From assembly GCA_027886185.1 (NCBI GenBank), contig WOAB01000595.1, positions 1,302,001 to 1,366,000 on the forward strand: a stretch of DNA of 64,000 bases. Direction: 5' to 3'. The DNA is from Rheum nobile (taxonomy: Eukaryota > Streptophyta > Magnoliopsida > Caryophyllales > Polygonaceae). Of the stretch, positions 25,171-35,354 are shown piece after piece. A program made the position numbers and the translations under genes. Positions within the stretch are counted from its first letter, which is position 1; each line of letters starts with the position of its first letter. The notes beneath the pieces are model-generated. The model worked only from the letters and a program-made list of their open reading frames with translations, did not search any database and was not told the origin of the DNA.

Positions 25171-25839
25171 ATGACAAAAGGCTGGACACAAGGAAGCTCA
25201 TCTGCCAATTCAAATTCGTGGAGGAGAGGGCACGAAGCCGGTGAATCATCAACTCGAAGATGTTTCCATGGCCTCCCTGCAACAATACAAACTTGCAAAT
25301 ACACTCAAAATTCGGGAAAACAGTTCTATGGGTGTCCATTATGGAAGGTAATATTGAATTTTAGGGTTTTGATTTAGGATTTTGGTTATACATTTAGGGT
25401 TCTGATTTGTGGCTTTTTCAATTAGGGTATAATTGGGGGTATTTGAATTTGGTACAAAATATGAATTTGTACTTGTTGGTAATTCAATTGGGATTTCATT
25501 TAGACTTAAACTAAGTTCAAGGACGATTTCACTGATAGTTGATTGGTTTAATTTTGTATTCAACCATAGGCAGGTCAGGATTGCAAATACTTCAAATGGG
25601 TGGATGGTCAAGCTTATGATTTTAGAGCCAATGAGACTATTGAAAGCGTAAGAGTTGTTGAAGATCACGGGACAACCTCTCGGCCAAATATTTACCCGTA
25701 TCATTCGGCTTCAAGCAATGACATTATGAATATCAAAACAGAAAATTTAGTGTTGAAAGTTGTACTTGGTGTGATGGTACTTGTGGTGTTAGTTGTTGTG
25801 TTGGTTGTCCAATTTGTAACCTTGTTGGTTAAAGTATGA
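25171..25839 (+). CDS. GRF zinc-finger protein with C-terminal membrane segment (2 exons)
   Basis: Exon 1 is 25171-25347 and exon 2 is 25579-25839; the intron has GT (25348) and AG (25577-25578) ends and phase 0. The spliced product is about 145 residues. A GRF-type zinc finger spans the junction: CFHG, then TCKYTQNSGKQFYGCP, then after the intron DCKYFKWVD. The second metal ligand of the usual CxCG is replaced by His. The C-terminus is a single very hydrophobic Val/Leu segment (about residues 116-143), a likely tail anchor. Small GRF-TM proteins of this shape are common in plant genomes, often near transposons; their role is unknown, though GRF fingers bind single-stranded DNA in other proteins. 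No nonsense codon or frameshift is visible. The neighbours are MULE-type repeats, so it may be transposon cargo. Confidence 0.75.
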
Positions 25840-25859
25840 TAATTAGTCATAAGCATATG

Positions 25860-26902
25860 TTTAGCAAGACAATGTATTATGTAGGTTCCTTGCTTGTAAA
25901 ACGAGCGTATGTCCTGACTTAAGCACCATCTTGTTTGAAAAGCTTAGGTTTACGTATTGAAAATGACCTGAAAACTGTGCATATATGGACTGAACTGTCT
26001 CCTGAAACGATGATATATGGTCTGAAATAAGCAAATATTTTTTGAAATGTGAACAAATAGACTGAAGTGTGCATATATGGACTGAACTGTGCAACCCTAA
26101 CCTGAAAAAGTTGTTGTTCCTGAACACGCATGTGCGTTTGCCCTAAACATCAGCTTATGAATTATGAAAACGTTATCTTTGTACTGAACACGCATGGTCA
26201 TTTTTCTTCAGTGAATTGAGGGTTGTTGTTCCTGAACACAATCATCTGCTCTACCATTTGAGCTAATAGGATTTGAACCTTAGTCTATAAACTCAATACA
26301 TAAACACAATCATCTGCTTAGTCTATAATTCTTCGTATGAACCCTAGAATGTTTTGAATCATGTTTTTAAAACCAATTGACCATAGGAGTATCTAATTTT
26401 GTAAACCTCACAAGAACAAACTTTAAAACTATAGGACTTCCTGTAAAACAACGCATAAGTCTTGTAAACGTGCAATACATCCTGACAACCCTAAACCATA
26501 AAACACGATCTGTAAACCTTCAATAAATTCTGACAACCTTCATCTACCATTTGAGTTAATAGGATTTGAACCGTGGAATGTTTTGAGCTGTAGACTTATT
26601 ACATAAACACAATCATGTGCTCTACCATTTGAGCCATAAACACAATCATATGCGTAGTCTATTATTCTTCAGTTGAACCCTAGAATATTTTGAATCATGT
26701 TTTTAAAACATATTCATCTACGGTTTGTCCTGACATTGTGTTCATAGCCGCTGAAAATATTATTGTTTGTCCTGAAAACGAATACAATAGGTCAAAAATC
26801 GTAAATGCATCCCCAAACATACTAAGCATTGTTATGAAAACATTATCCAACCATTACATTGTTCATTGCCAAACAAAAGTGCCCTTGGCAAGGCATCCCC
26901 AC
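25860..26902. repeat. Dispersed non-coding repeats with tRNA-like pieces
   Basis: No gene seen. 25880-26130 matches 39850-39950 and the Ulp1-gene intron at 41570-41820: reiterated TGCATATATGGACTGAA and CTGAAACGATGATATA. A direct repeat of roughly 335 bp spacing links 26322-26372 and 26657-26708 (GAACCCTAGAATGTTTTGAA). Minus-strand tRNA-like segments (GGTTCAAATCC joined to AGCTCAAATGGTAGAGCA) occur at 26244-26279 and, degraded, at 26541-26574, with the second half alone near 26618. Confidence 0.7.
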
Positions 26903-27954
26903 TGATGTGAAACGTGTAGGATCTAGATCTAGCAAGCTCGATTCCTTGTCCAACTCTTGATTCTCGACCTTGTTGAATCTCAACAAAGCTCCTCTACGAC
27001 GGCTTGGCGATGGCGCAAGGATGTGTCGTAAGGTGAAATCAACAACCAATGGAATTGATTGAAGGTGTCGTCAAAGATGATTGTTTTGAGATCGATCTAA
27101 GTAACCAAATAATGAAGTTTGTGACGCCTAAGAACCAAAGAAGGAGTGAAAACTTAACTTGACAATTTGATTCAATATGATTAAGCGTAGTTGTGAAAGA
27201 ACTACCAAAAGAGTACTTAAGGAGGCAGCCAAGCAAGGCTGCCTTTTTCTAACCTATAAATGATTAAAAACTAACCCTAATGTAACAAATTGCAGCATAT
27301 CTTTATTTATGGATATAATTCCATAAATAAAGATCTTATTTCCTAAAAATTCAAATGTTCTCCAAAAATCATGAAATGTTAAAACAAGTTGTCTAAATGC
27401 GTAACTAAACTACGCTCCAAATTTCAGGTCGAAACTCCAAGGAAAAAGGCACAAACGTCGGGCTTGTGTACAAGGCAATACCATGGTCGACGCCGGGTTG
27501 CGTGATCGGCAAGGGTATGGCATTGGCCTTTTTGGATCACTTGGAGGGCTCGCCTTGGTGCGGGGCCAGTTTGGGGTGGTAGCTGGGGTGCTTGGCATCA
27601 CAGCTGGCCGGTAGGTGGTGGAAGGCGGCGTCGTCTTGGATGGTTGCCAGGCGGTGGCGTTTGGTTGCCGATACAGGTTCAATGTTACAGCTGGGCGTCG
27701 GCAGCAGCTCCTGGGCACTCGAGCTGATTAGGCATTGTTGGGGCGTCAGTGACTTAGACAAGGACAAGGTGGAAAGTGTCCATGTCTTAGCTAATGTTGA
27801 TGAGTCTTCCACATCTAAAGCCATGTTCCTTGTGACGATGCTTTGTGTTGCTCTTGCTATGGCTCGTGCCTTGCTCCTAGTTATGGCACCACCACTTGGT
27901 AGTGTCATCTCTTGTAGTTCCTCCTTGGCACTCATGGTTGTGGTGGACTCATCA
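26903..27954 (-). repeat. 3' LTR of CRM-like element (1052 bp)
   Basis: Matches 37576-38626 almost base for base. The ORFs visible inside it on both strands are also present in the other LTR and have no known domain. Confidence 0.93.
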
Positions 27955-27967
27955 CCCTCCCCTTCTT
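27955..27967 (-). other. Polypurine tract of CRM-like element
   Basis: On the minus strand AAGAAGGGGAGGG directly precedes the 3' LTR. Confidence 0.85.
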
Positions 27968-28007
27968 GAATGAGGCTTGTCCCTAAGCCTCCATCTTCAT
28001 CATCTTC

Positions 28008-30628
28008 TCATGTTGACATAAAAGGAAGCAAGTCACTAACATTGAAAGTATTAGAAATAACACCATTTTCACTAGGGAGGTCGAGTTTATAAGCATTGTC
28101 TCCAATCCTTTTGATGACTTTGAATGGTCCATCCCCCCTAAGATGTAGCTTGGTGCGCCTCTTCGATGGGAACCTCTCTTTCCTTAGGTGTAGCCACACC
28201 ATGTCCCCTACTTCAAAGATGAGTCTTTTTCTTCCTTTGTTGTGTTGTGCCTCATATTGCACAGCTCTTCTCTCCAATTGAAGTTTGGTTCTCTCATGCA
28301 ACTCCTTGATGTACTCGGCTATCTTTGCAGCAGGAAAGCTCTCGCCTTGGCCAAGGGGCTTCGGCGCCATATCAAGAGGAGTTAATGGCTTTCTTCCATA
28401 AACCACTTCAAAAGGACATAGCTTGGTGGCTGAATGTGTGGACCTGTTATAAGAAAACTCAACAATAGGCAAAATATCTTCCCACTTGCGTGGATTAGCT
28501 CGAAGTATAGCCCTAAGTAAAGCTCCTAATGTCCTATTAGTCACCTCAGTTTGTCCATCAGTTTGTGGGTGATAACTAGTACTAAAGAGCAAACAAGTAT
28601 CGAGCTTTCCCCACAATGTCTTCCAGAAGTAAGACACAAACTTCACATCCCTGTCACTAACAATAGTCCTAGGCAATCCATGCAATTTAACAATATTATC
28701 AAGAAACAAAGAAGCTATGTCAGAAGCATTGTTAGTTTGCTTGCAAGGATGGAAGTGTGCCATCTTCGAAAACCTATCTACTACCACAAAGATCGAGTCC
28801 CTCCACTTCTTAAAAGTTGGCAATCCCATCACAAAGTCCATGGACAGGTCTTCCCAAGGTGCATTCGGAATGGGCAATGGAGTGTACAAACCATGGGGAC
28901 TTGATCTAGACTTGTCCTTGGTGATAGCCACTCTTAAGATCAATCTTAGAGAAAACGCAAGCACCATGCAATTCATCCAACAAGTCGTCAAGTCGAGGAA
29001 TGGGGTGCCTATACTTGATGGTGATGTGGTTGATAGCACGATAGTCCACGCACATTCTCCAACTCCCATCTTTCTTTGGCACCAAAATGACCAGAACCGC
29101 ACAAGGACTCAAAGACTCGCGCACATAGCCTTTTTTCATTAACTCTTGCACTTGTCTTTGAAGCTCGTGTGTCTCTTCAGGGCTGGCTCTATATGCAGCT
29201 CGGTTAGGTAGTGACGCTCCCGGGATGAAGTCTATGTGGTGCTCAATGCCTCTCAACGGTGGCAATCCTTGTGGTAGTTCATCTGGCATCACATCTTTGA
29301 ATTCCTGCAATAGCGAAGTAATCGCAGGGGGTAAGGGCATAACATTGTCCTCCATTTTAATAGAAGCATTTGGGATGACAAGAAAACATGGAGAACTTCC
29401 CTGAATTATTGGCTCAATGTCTTGCTTCCTTGCTAGAAGCAATCGTTTCTCACAAGTGCCTTGAATGGGTCCCCGATGCTTTGAATTTTCTACACCATTT
29501 TTGTGGGTGTTTCCTTGGGGCATGGCATCCTTATGTTCATTCTTAGTTCCTGCAAAATTTCCAGAATTTTTAGCTAACGGAAGATCGAATGATTTAGGGG
29601 CACTTACCTTGCCTTGTGAGGCACCGAAGCCATGGGGGCTGGCCGGGATTGCACTCGGCGCTGCTCGCTGAGCGCTCGGAGTCTTGTGCTCGATGTCCTT
29701 CCTTGGCAAGTGATTGTGAGCCTCTTCTTGTGGGTTTAAGGCAGCTTCTTTGAGGGCCTTTTGGTGCGCCCTTTCCATGGTGTCCTTCATTATTTCATGG
29801 GGCGTCATTGGGTTCATTGTGACTCGCTTTCCTCCATGGATGAAAGTGTATGTGTTGAGGAAGCCATCATGGATTGCCCTCTTGTCAAACTGCCATGGTC
29901 TACCAAGTAAAAGATGAGTAGTATCCATAGGAACTACATCACAAAGAATAGTATCTTGATAATAACCAATAAAGAAAGTGAAGTGGCATTGCCTTGTTAC
30001 CACATCACTATTAGCACTTAGCCATTGAAGGTTGTATGGTTGAGGGTGTGGGTGTGTTGGCATCTTGAAATGATCAACGACTTTGGAGTTCAATATGTTG
30101 CAACAAGAACCACCATCTATTATCACACTCAAAAAGACATCCTTGACTCTACACTTGGTATGGAAAATGTTCTCTTTGATCTCTTAAGTCTCCTTCCTTG
30201 ACCGTAAGGACTCTTCTAGTTACCAAAGACAAGGCTTGGATGCCTTCATCTTCAATGGCATTGCACTCAAAGTCATCTTCTTCCTCATAGGTTCGGTTAA
30301 TGTCTTTCTCTTCTTCCTCCTCAAAGCTTTCATAGCCATTTTGTTGTATGAAGAGGACCTTCTTTTGGTTTGGACAATTTCTCATGATGTGTCCTCTTCC
30401 TCCACACTTGAAGCATGCTTGTTCACTAGCTCTTGGCTGACTTGGTGTAGGCGCTTGCCTTTGACCTTTAGGTGCCTCGGTTGGCGCCTTAGTAGTGTTT
30501 GTCCTAGGCTGTGCACTAGTAGAAGAATTAGACACAAAGGAGGGAGTTTTAGAGTTAGAATTTTCGTACCTCCTTGAACTATTGTTGTTCCATGTCGAGT
30601 TCTTCTTCCTAAGTTGTTGCTCATGCAA
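28008..30628 (-). pseudogene. gag end, protease, partial RT and integrase of CRM-like element
   Basis: From 30628 the frame carries the gag C-terminus with zinc knuckle CFKCGGRGHIMRNC. A one-base frameshift near 30175 leads into the protease (VIIDGGSCCN at about 30125), then an RT N-terminal part (VPKKDGSWRMCVDYR about 29070, FSKIDLKSGYHQ about 28930). There RT stops abruptly: at about 28910 the sequence jumps to the integrase core (DFVMGLP about 28830, VSDRDVKF about 28660, HPQTDGQTEV about 28560) in another frame and ends at 28008 with a GDGPFKV-type C-terminal region, no separate chromodomain being obvious. The catalytic palm of RT, RNase H and the integrase zinc finger are deleted. The remaining integrase frame has no stop. 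Confidence 0.9.
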
Positions 30629-30635
30629 TTGAGTC

Positions 30636-31025
30636 CACTAGTACAAATTTTAGCTTAGATAACACTAAATTTATGACGCTAAATAAAAGCGCAATAACAA
30701 AGAAAAATGCTTAGCGGTTTTTTTAAAAAAACCGCTAAGAAGTATTTTAATTTTTTTTTATTCAGAGATTGGAAATTCTCTTAGCGCTTTTTTATAAAAT
30801 AGCGCTATAATAATTTATGTTGTTTATTTTAAAAAAATAAAACTTTGTCTTAGCGCTTTTTGGTAAAAAGCGCTAAGAGATAGAAAAGCACTCTTAGCGC
30901 TTTTTTATAAAAAGCGCTATAATAAATCGCTTTTTTATAAATAGCAATTTTTATAGCGCTTTTTCTAAAAAACGCTATAACAAATAGATTGCCTTAGCGC
31001 TTTTTACAAACAAGCGCTAAGAATA
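30636..31025 (+). repeat. CACTA left terminal and subterminal repeats
   Basis: After CACTAGTACAAATTTTAGC come at least eight TTAGCGCTTTTT / AAAAAGCGCTAA copies in both orientations, several forming local hairpins with a T/A-rich loop. Confidence 0.88.
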
Positions 31026-32009
31026 TTAAAAATTTGGGGGCAAATTTTTTTGCCTTATCAGTTCCCGCGACCCTGTTTCATCTCTCGCGCCCTAATTTTG
31101 CCTTACCACTTCGCCTGTTTCATCCTCTCCCGCTACCCTATTTCATCTCTCGCCCTTCATCTCTCGCCGGATCGTTTCCTCTCACCGGATCATTTCCTCT
31201 CTGTCGCCAGCCGTTTCCTCTCTGTCTCCGGCCGTTTCCTCTCGCGCCCTAGCTTCTAGAAGCTCATCTCGGCGGCTCATCTCGGTATCGTCTTCGCAGA
31301 AGCTTCTTTCGTTGCCTTCTCTCGGTGGCTTCTCTCGCCGGTGTGTTTTCTTGCTAAATTATACGCAACTGGTTTCAATGTTACAATTGCTGAACCAAAC
31401 CTTGCTCGTGGTTGTGCTATTGTTGAACCAAACCTTGATATTTGTTGTTACATCTATCTCGTTTCCAAGAGCATAAGCAAGCCATAATTTTAGTCTTCTT
31501 GTTGATTATATTGATTGTTTCTTCCGATTTACTGTTGTTGTTGCTCACTATTTTGCATTTGAAGTTGTTCATTTTTTCACTGTAACACATGTGTTTGTGA
31601 GTTCCGAATCTCTTTCCAATTTTCGAGCTTTGTTTATACAAAAATGAACATCAGTTCCTGGTGCACCTATAACTATAAACCGGTTCTAAGTCTGACTTGT
31701 TGTAGTCAGTTGATGCCAAGTTTTGTGGTGATAGTTGCAACAAATATTGGATCTTGAGTCTGACTTGTTAGCAGCTTGTAGTTTGGTGTCCTGCAACTCA
31801 AGTTTCAGCAACTATAAATTTGAGAAACATGAAATCAGAATGTGCATATTCCATTATTCATATAGATGAGCTGAAATTCAAAGTTTATTTAACCATTTCT
31901 TGTGGTGCGCTGGGTGAACTTGTATTTGATAACTCAGAATCTTTAGGTGATGTTAGATTTTAGTTTATTTAACCATTTCTGTGAATCTGTGCAAGTCCTG
32001 ACTTGTTAG
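31026..32009 (+). other. CACTA internal leader, no gene recognised
   Basis: 31060-31340 is a pyrimidine-rich stretch with repeated TTTCCTCTC and CTCTCGCCGG, like a 5' UTR. The ORFs across it overlap in several frames and are low-complexity translations. 31340-32009 is AT-rich with partial copies of the following 199-bp repeat (for example near 31950-32010). Confidence 0.6.
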
Positions 32010-33005
32010 CAGCTTCAGGTGATGTTATTTAACCATTTATGTGCAAGTCCTGATGTTAGATTTCAGAATTATATTTTAGTTTCTGTGGTGGGTTATGAGA
32101 TTCATATATCTTTGGTTTATATACCAATCTCGTTTGTTCTTTTTTCAGCGAATACCCACAAAGGTTCTCAAGTACCCCTGCTGAATTTTGCTGAATTAAG
32201 AGTCGACACAGCTTCAGGTGATGTTATTTAACCATTTCTGTGCAAGTCCTGATGTTAGATTTCAGAATTATATTTTAGTTTCTGTGGTGGGTTATGAGAT
32301 TCATATATCTTTGGTTTATATACCAATCTCGTTCTTTCTTTTTTCAGCGAATACCCACAAAGGTTCTCAAGTACCCCTGCTGAATTTTGCTGAATTAAGA
32401 GTCGACGCAGCTTCAGGTGATGTTATTTAACCATTTCTGTGCAAGTCCTGATGTTAGATTTCAGAATTATATTTTAGTTTCTGTGGTGGGTTATAAGATT
32501 CATATATCTTTGGTTTATATACCAATCTCGTTCTTTCTTTTTTCAGCGAATACCCACAAAGGTTCTCAAGTACCCATGCTGAATTTTGCTGAATTAAGAG
32601 TCGACGCAACTTCAGGTGATGTTATTTAACCATTTCTGTGCAAGTCCTGATGTTAGATTTCAGAATTATATTTTAGTTTCTGTGGTGGGTTACGAGATCC
32701 ATATATCTTTGGTTTATATACCAATCTCGTTCTTTCTTTTTTCAGCGAATACCCACAAAGCTTCTCAAGTACCCCTGCTGAATTTTGCTGAACTAAGAGT
32801 CGACGTAGCTTCAGGTGATGTTATTTAACCATTTCTGTGCAAGTCCTGATGTTAGATTTCAGAATTATATTTTAGTTTATGTGGTGGGTTACGAGATTCA
32901 TATATCTTTGGTTTATATACCAATCTCGTTCTTTCTTTTTTCAGCAAATACCCACAAAGCTTCTCAAGTACCCCTGCTAAATTTTGCTGAATTAAGAGTC
33001 GACGC
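32010..33005 (+). repeat. 199-bp tandem repeat, five copies, each with a 69-nt exon-like cassette
   Basis: Near-identical units begin about 32011, 32210, 32409, 32608 and 32807. Each has a pyrimidine tract ending TTTTTTCAG, then 69 nt (32149-32217 in the first, next ones +199 each), then GTGATG. The 69 nt are open in one phase (NTHKGSQVPLLNFAELRVD) and divisible by three, so skipping or including a copy would keep frame. The last copy (from 32945) differs at its end, GCAGGAG then GTGAGC. The longer ORF visible in each unit comes from intron-like sequence and is probably not coding. Confidence 0.85.
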
Positions 33006-33626
33006 AGGAGGTGAGCAGTTCAATCTACGCATTGTATGTGGTTTGGGTTTTGATTATCTTACAAGCTAGATTTCTGTGTACTTGTGATTTTTTTTTCTCT
33101 TTCTCTTCTCGAGTTTGATATGAATTCTTAGTTGGTTATGCTGATTCCGCTATTGTTCAGAGGGTATTTCTAGGTTTTTTTTCTGACGACTGCATTTTTT
33201 TTATCTTGATATTTTGATCTTATATTGTTGCTTCCGCTACTATATTCACTAAGTGATCGGTGAGATTGAGGTTCATTGTCTACGTTATTCAAAGTATATG
33301 CTTGATTAGAGATTTGGGTAGGCTTGCAGTGAGTGTTATGTTGTTTTAGAATGTGGGTAAGGAAGTTTTAGATGTGCAATGGTTTCTGATTCCGTGAATG
33401 GTTAATTGTTAGGATGGTTCTTGTTTTTGGTTTGCTAGTTCTTAAATGCATTTCTGAAGGCTAGCTAGCATGCAATACAGTAACCCAAAATGCCCCAGAT
33501 TTTAAGATGTAGAATCTATACATTTTTGTAATGGAAGCTCTTGTGATGAGCAAATGAAATTGATGAATCCATCGTCTAGTTTAGCTCGGGCCTTAATTAT
33601 ATTGACAAGTATTTTTTGCTATATCC

Positions 33627-34482
33627 ATGCCTTTAGCTATGATTGTTTTTGTTGTTGTGTATAAGCATATGGATCGAAAGTGGATGTCAGCTAATCGGTT
33701 GTCTCGTGAGTATGATAAAGGAGTGGACGAGTTTATACGATTTGCTGTTGAGAATGCTGAAAATCCTGCAAAAATTTTGTGTCCATGCACAAAATGCTTT
33801 AATGAAAATATGAAGGGTGTAAGTGATGTAAGAGATGATCTGTTTATGTATGGAATCGATCAATCCTACACCTATTGGACATTGCATGGTGAAAAAAAAA
33901 ACACACCCATTAGTAAGGATTCCATGTACGAATCATCTGATTATGAAGAATCTAATTATGAAAGAGATCGACTTGAAGAAATGGTTGAAGCAGTTGCATA
34001 ATATATTTAACATTTAAGTTATTATAAAAATGAATTTGTGATTTTGTGGTTGTTTTGAAGCAGTTGCACAATATCTTGCACAATATCATTTATATAGTTA
34101 TATTTTAAGTAATGTCATTATATATTTTTCCCTTAAAAAGTTCAGCTGACATTAATTATATATGATTTTGTGGTTGTTTTGAATTTGTGTGTTTGTGTAG
34201 AAGTGTCCTCTTCAACCCAACTCTGTGCAATGTGGTTTTTACATATGTCGGATGATGAGAGACATTATTGAACAAGGTATCAAAGAAATCCCTGAATCGG
34301 TATGCCTAATATCTTTAACATTTAAGTTATTATAAAAATGAATACATGAACTTAATTTGAAGTGTATGTATATGCAGTACTTGTTGGGTTCAACCGAGTC
34401 GTACACACAAGAAGAAATTGATGAGGTAACAGATGAGTGGCTTGGATATCTTGAACCTCATTTGCAAATGATCACCTCATAG
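33627..34482 (+). pseudogene. CACTA gene remnant: transposase-associated domain and Ulp1 C-terminal exons
   Basis: 33660-33900 encodes the transposase-associated zinc-type domain found at the start of plant CACTA TNP2 genes: RKWM, RLSREYDKGVDEFI, CPCTKC, then YTYWTLHGE. The frame ends at 33999. Two spliceable exons follow: 34201-34299 (AG before, GT after) with the C48 protease catalytic-Cys region NSVQCGFYICRMMRDII, and 34378-34482 ending in TAG with acidic sequence. Plant CACTA elements often pair a TNP2 transposase with a Ulp1-type protease. Here the DDE core and the His/Asp part of the protease are absent, so an internal deletion has joined the start of one gene to the end of another, or two remnants lie side by side. 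Not expected to be functional. Confidence 0.75.
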
Positions 34483-34849
34483 CTAGTTTCATAGCCTTGT
34501 ATATGGTTGTTAATTATGAATATTGTAGTGATTTTGGGACTTCATTTTGGTAAGGGAGACTACTAGGTGCTCATTTTGTGGATATATATGATGATTCATT
34601 TTGTTAGGGAGATTAGACTTTTTTGTGGATATATATGGTGCTCAATTGACTAAGTACAGATTTTGTGGATACAATACTGATTTTAACTAGATAATTAAGT
34701 ATTTTGTGGATGTTGGATATTGGATACAGTATTGGTTCAATGTGATTTTGAGTTCTGAATGCTTGTTGCTGTAAATCTGCCAGCGGATTGGTGGTGCAGG
34801 AGCTTCCACTAGAAGTATTGAAATTAAAAAAAAAAACATAACAAACATA

Positions 34850-35351
34850 GCGCTTTTATAATAAAACCGCTAAGATACGAATACGTATAACAAAAAACAT
34901 AGCGCTTTTTTAAGAAAAGCGCTAAGAGACGAATATGTATAACAAAAAACATAGCGCTTTTTTAAGAAAAGCGCTAAGAGAAGTAACACCACTCTTAGCG
35001 CTTTTTTAAGAAAAGCGCTAAGAGAAGTAACACCACTCTTAGCGCTTTTTTAAGAAAAGCGCTAAGATAAGTAACACCACTCTTAGCGCTTTTTTAAGAA
35101 AAGCGCTAAGAGTGGTGTTACTTCTCTTAGCGCTTTTCTTAAAAAAGCGCTAAGAGTGTTATCGTTCCTTCAACCGAAAAAACACTTAAAACATAGCGCT
35201 TTTCTGTAAAAAAATGCTATCCGTGTTTTTGTTATAGCGCTTTCTTGTTAGCGCTATAGTGATTTATTATTACAGACGCTTAGATAGCGGTTGTAAAACC
35301 GCTATCCATGTAATAAAAAAACCGCTATGCCAAGACTATTCTGTACTAGTG
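34850..35351 (+). repeat. CACTA right subterminal and terminal repeats
   Basis: Tandem and inverted copies of AGCGCTTTTTTAAGAAAAGC-type units, each followed by AAGTAACACCACTC. 35040-35160 reverses orientation midway and forms a long near-perfect inverted repeat. Ends ATTCTGTACTAGTG. Confidence 0.88.
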
Positions 35352-35354
35352 GTC

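Larger units (their letters stand above)
30636..35351 (+). mobile_element. CACTA (En/Spm) DNA transposon, 4716 bp
   Basis: Starts CACTAGTACA and ends with its reverse complement TGTACTAGTG; 3-bp target duplication GTC at 30633-30635 and 35352-35354. Both ends carry subterminal AGCGCT-centred repeats (30690-31025 and 34850-35330), the layout expected of CACTA elements for transposase binding. Removing the element plus one GTC restores the gag frame of the surrounding gypsy element exactly, confirming the boundaries. It encodes only fragments: a transposase-associated domain and a Ulp1 C-terminal piece. The TNP2 transposase core is missing, so it is non-autonomous. Confidence 0.93.

Noticed and set aside
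27410..28000. ORFs on both strands at 27410-27969 and their twins at 38082-38650
   Set aside because: They are inside the two LTRs of the CRM-like element and therefore duplicated by reverse transcription.
28717..29142. 141-codon + ORF opposite pol
   Set aside because: Shadow of the minus-strand RT/integrase.
31034..31259. Two overlapping Leu/Pro/Arg-rich ORFs in the CACTA leader
   Set aside because: Low-complexity translation of a pyrimidine-rich 5' UTR-like stretch in two frames at once.
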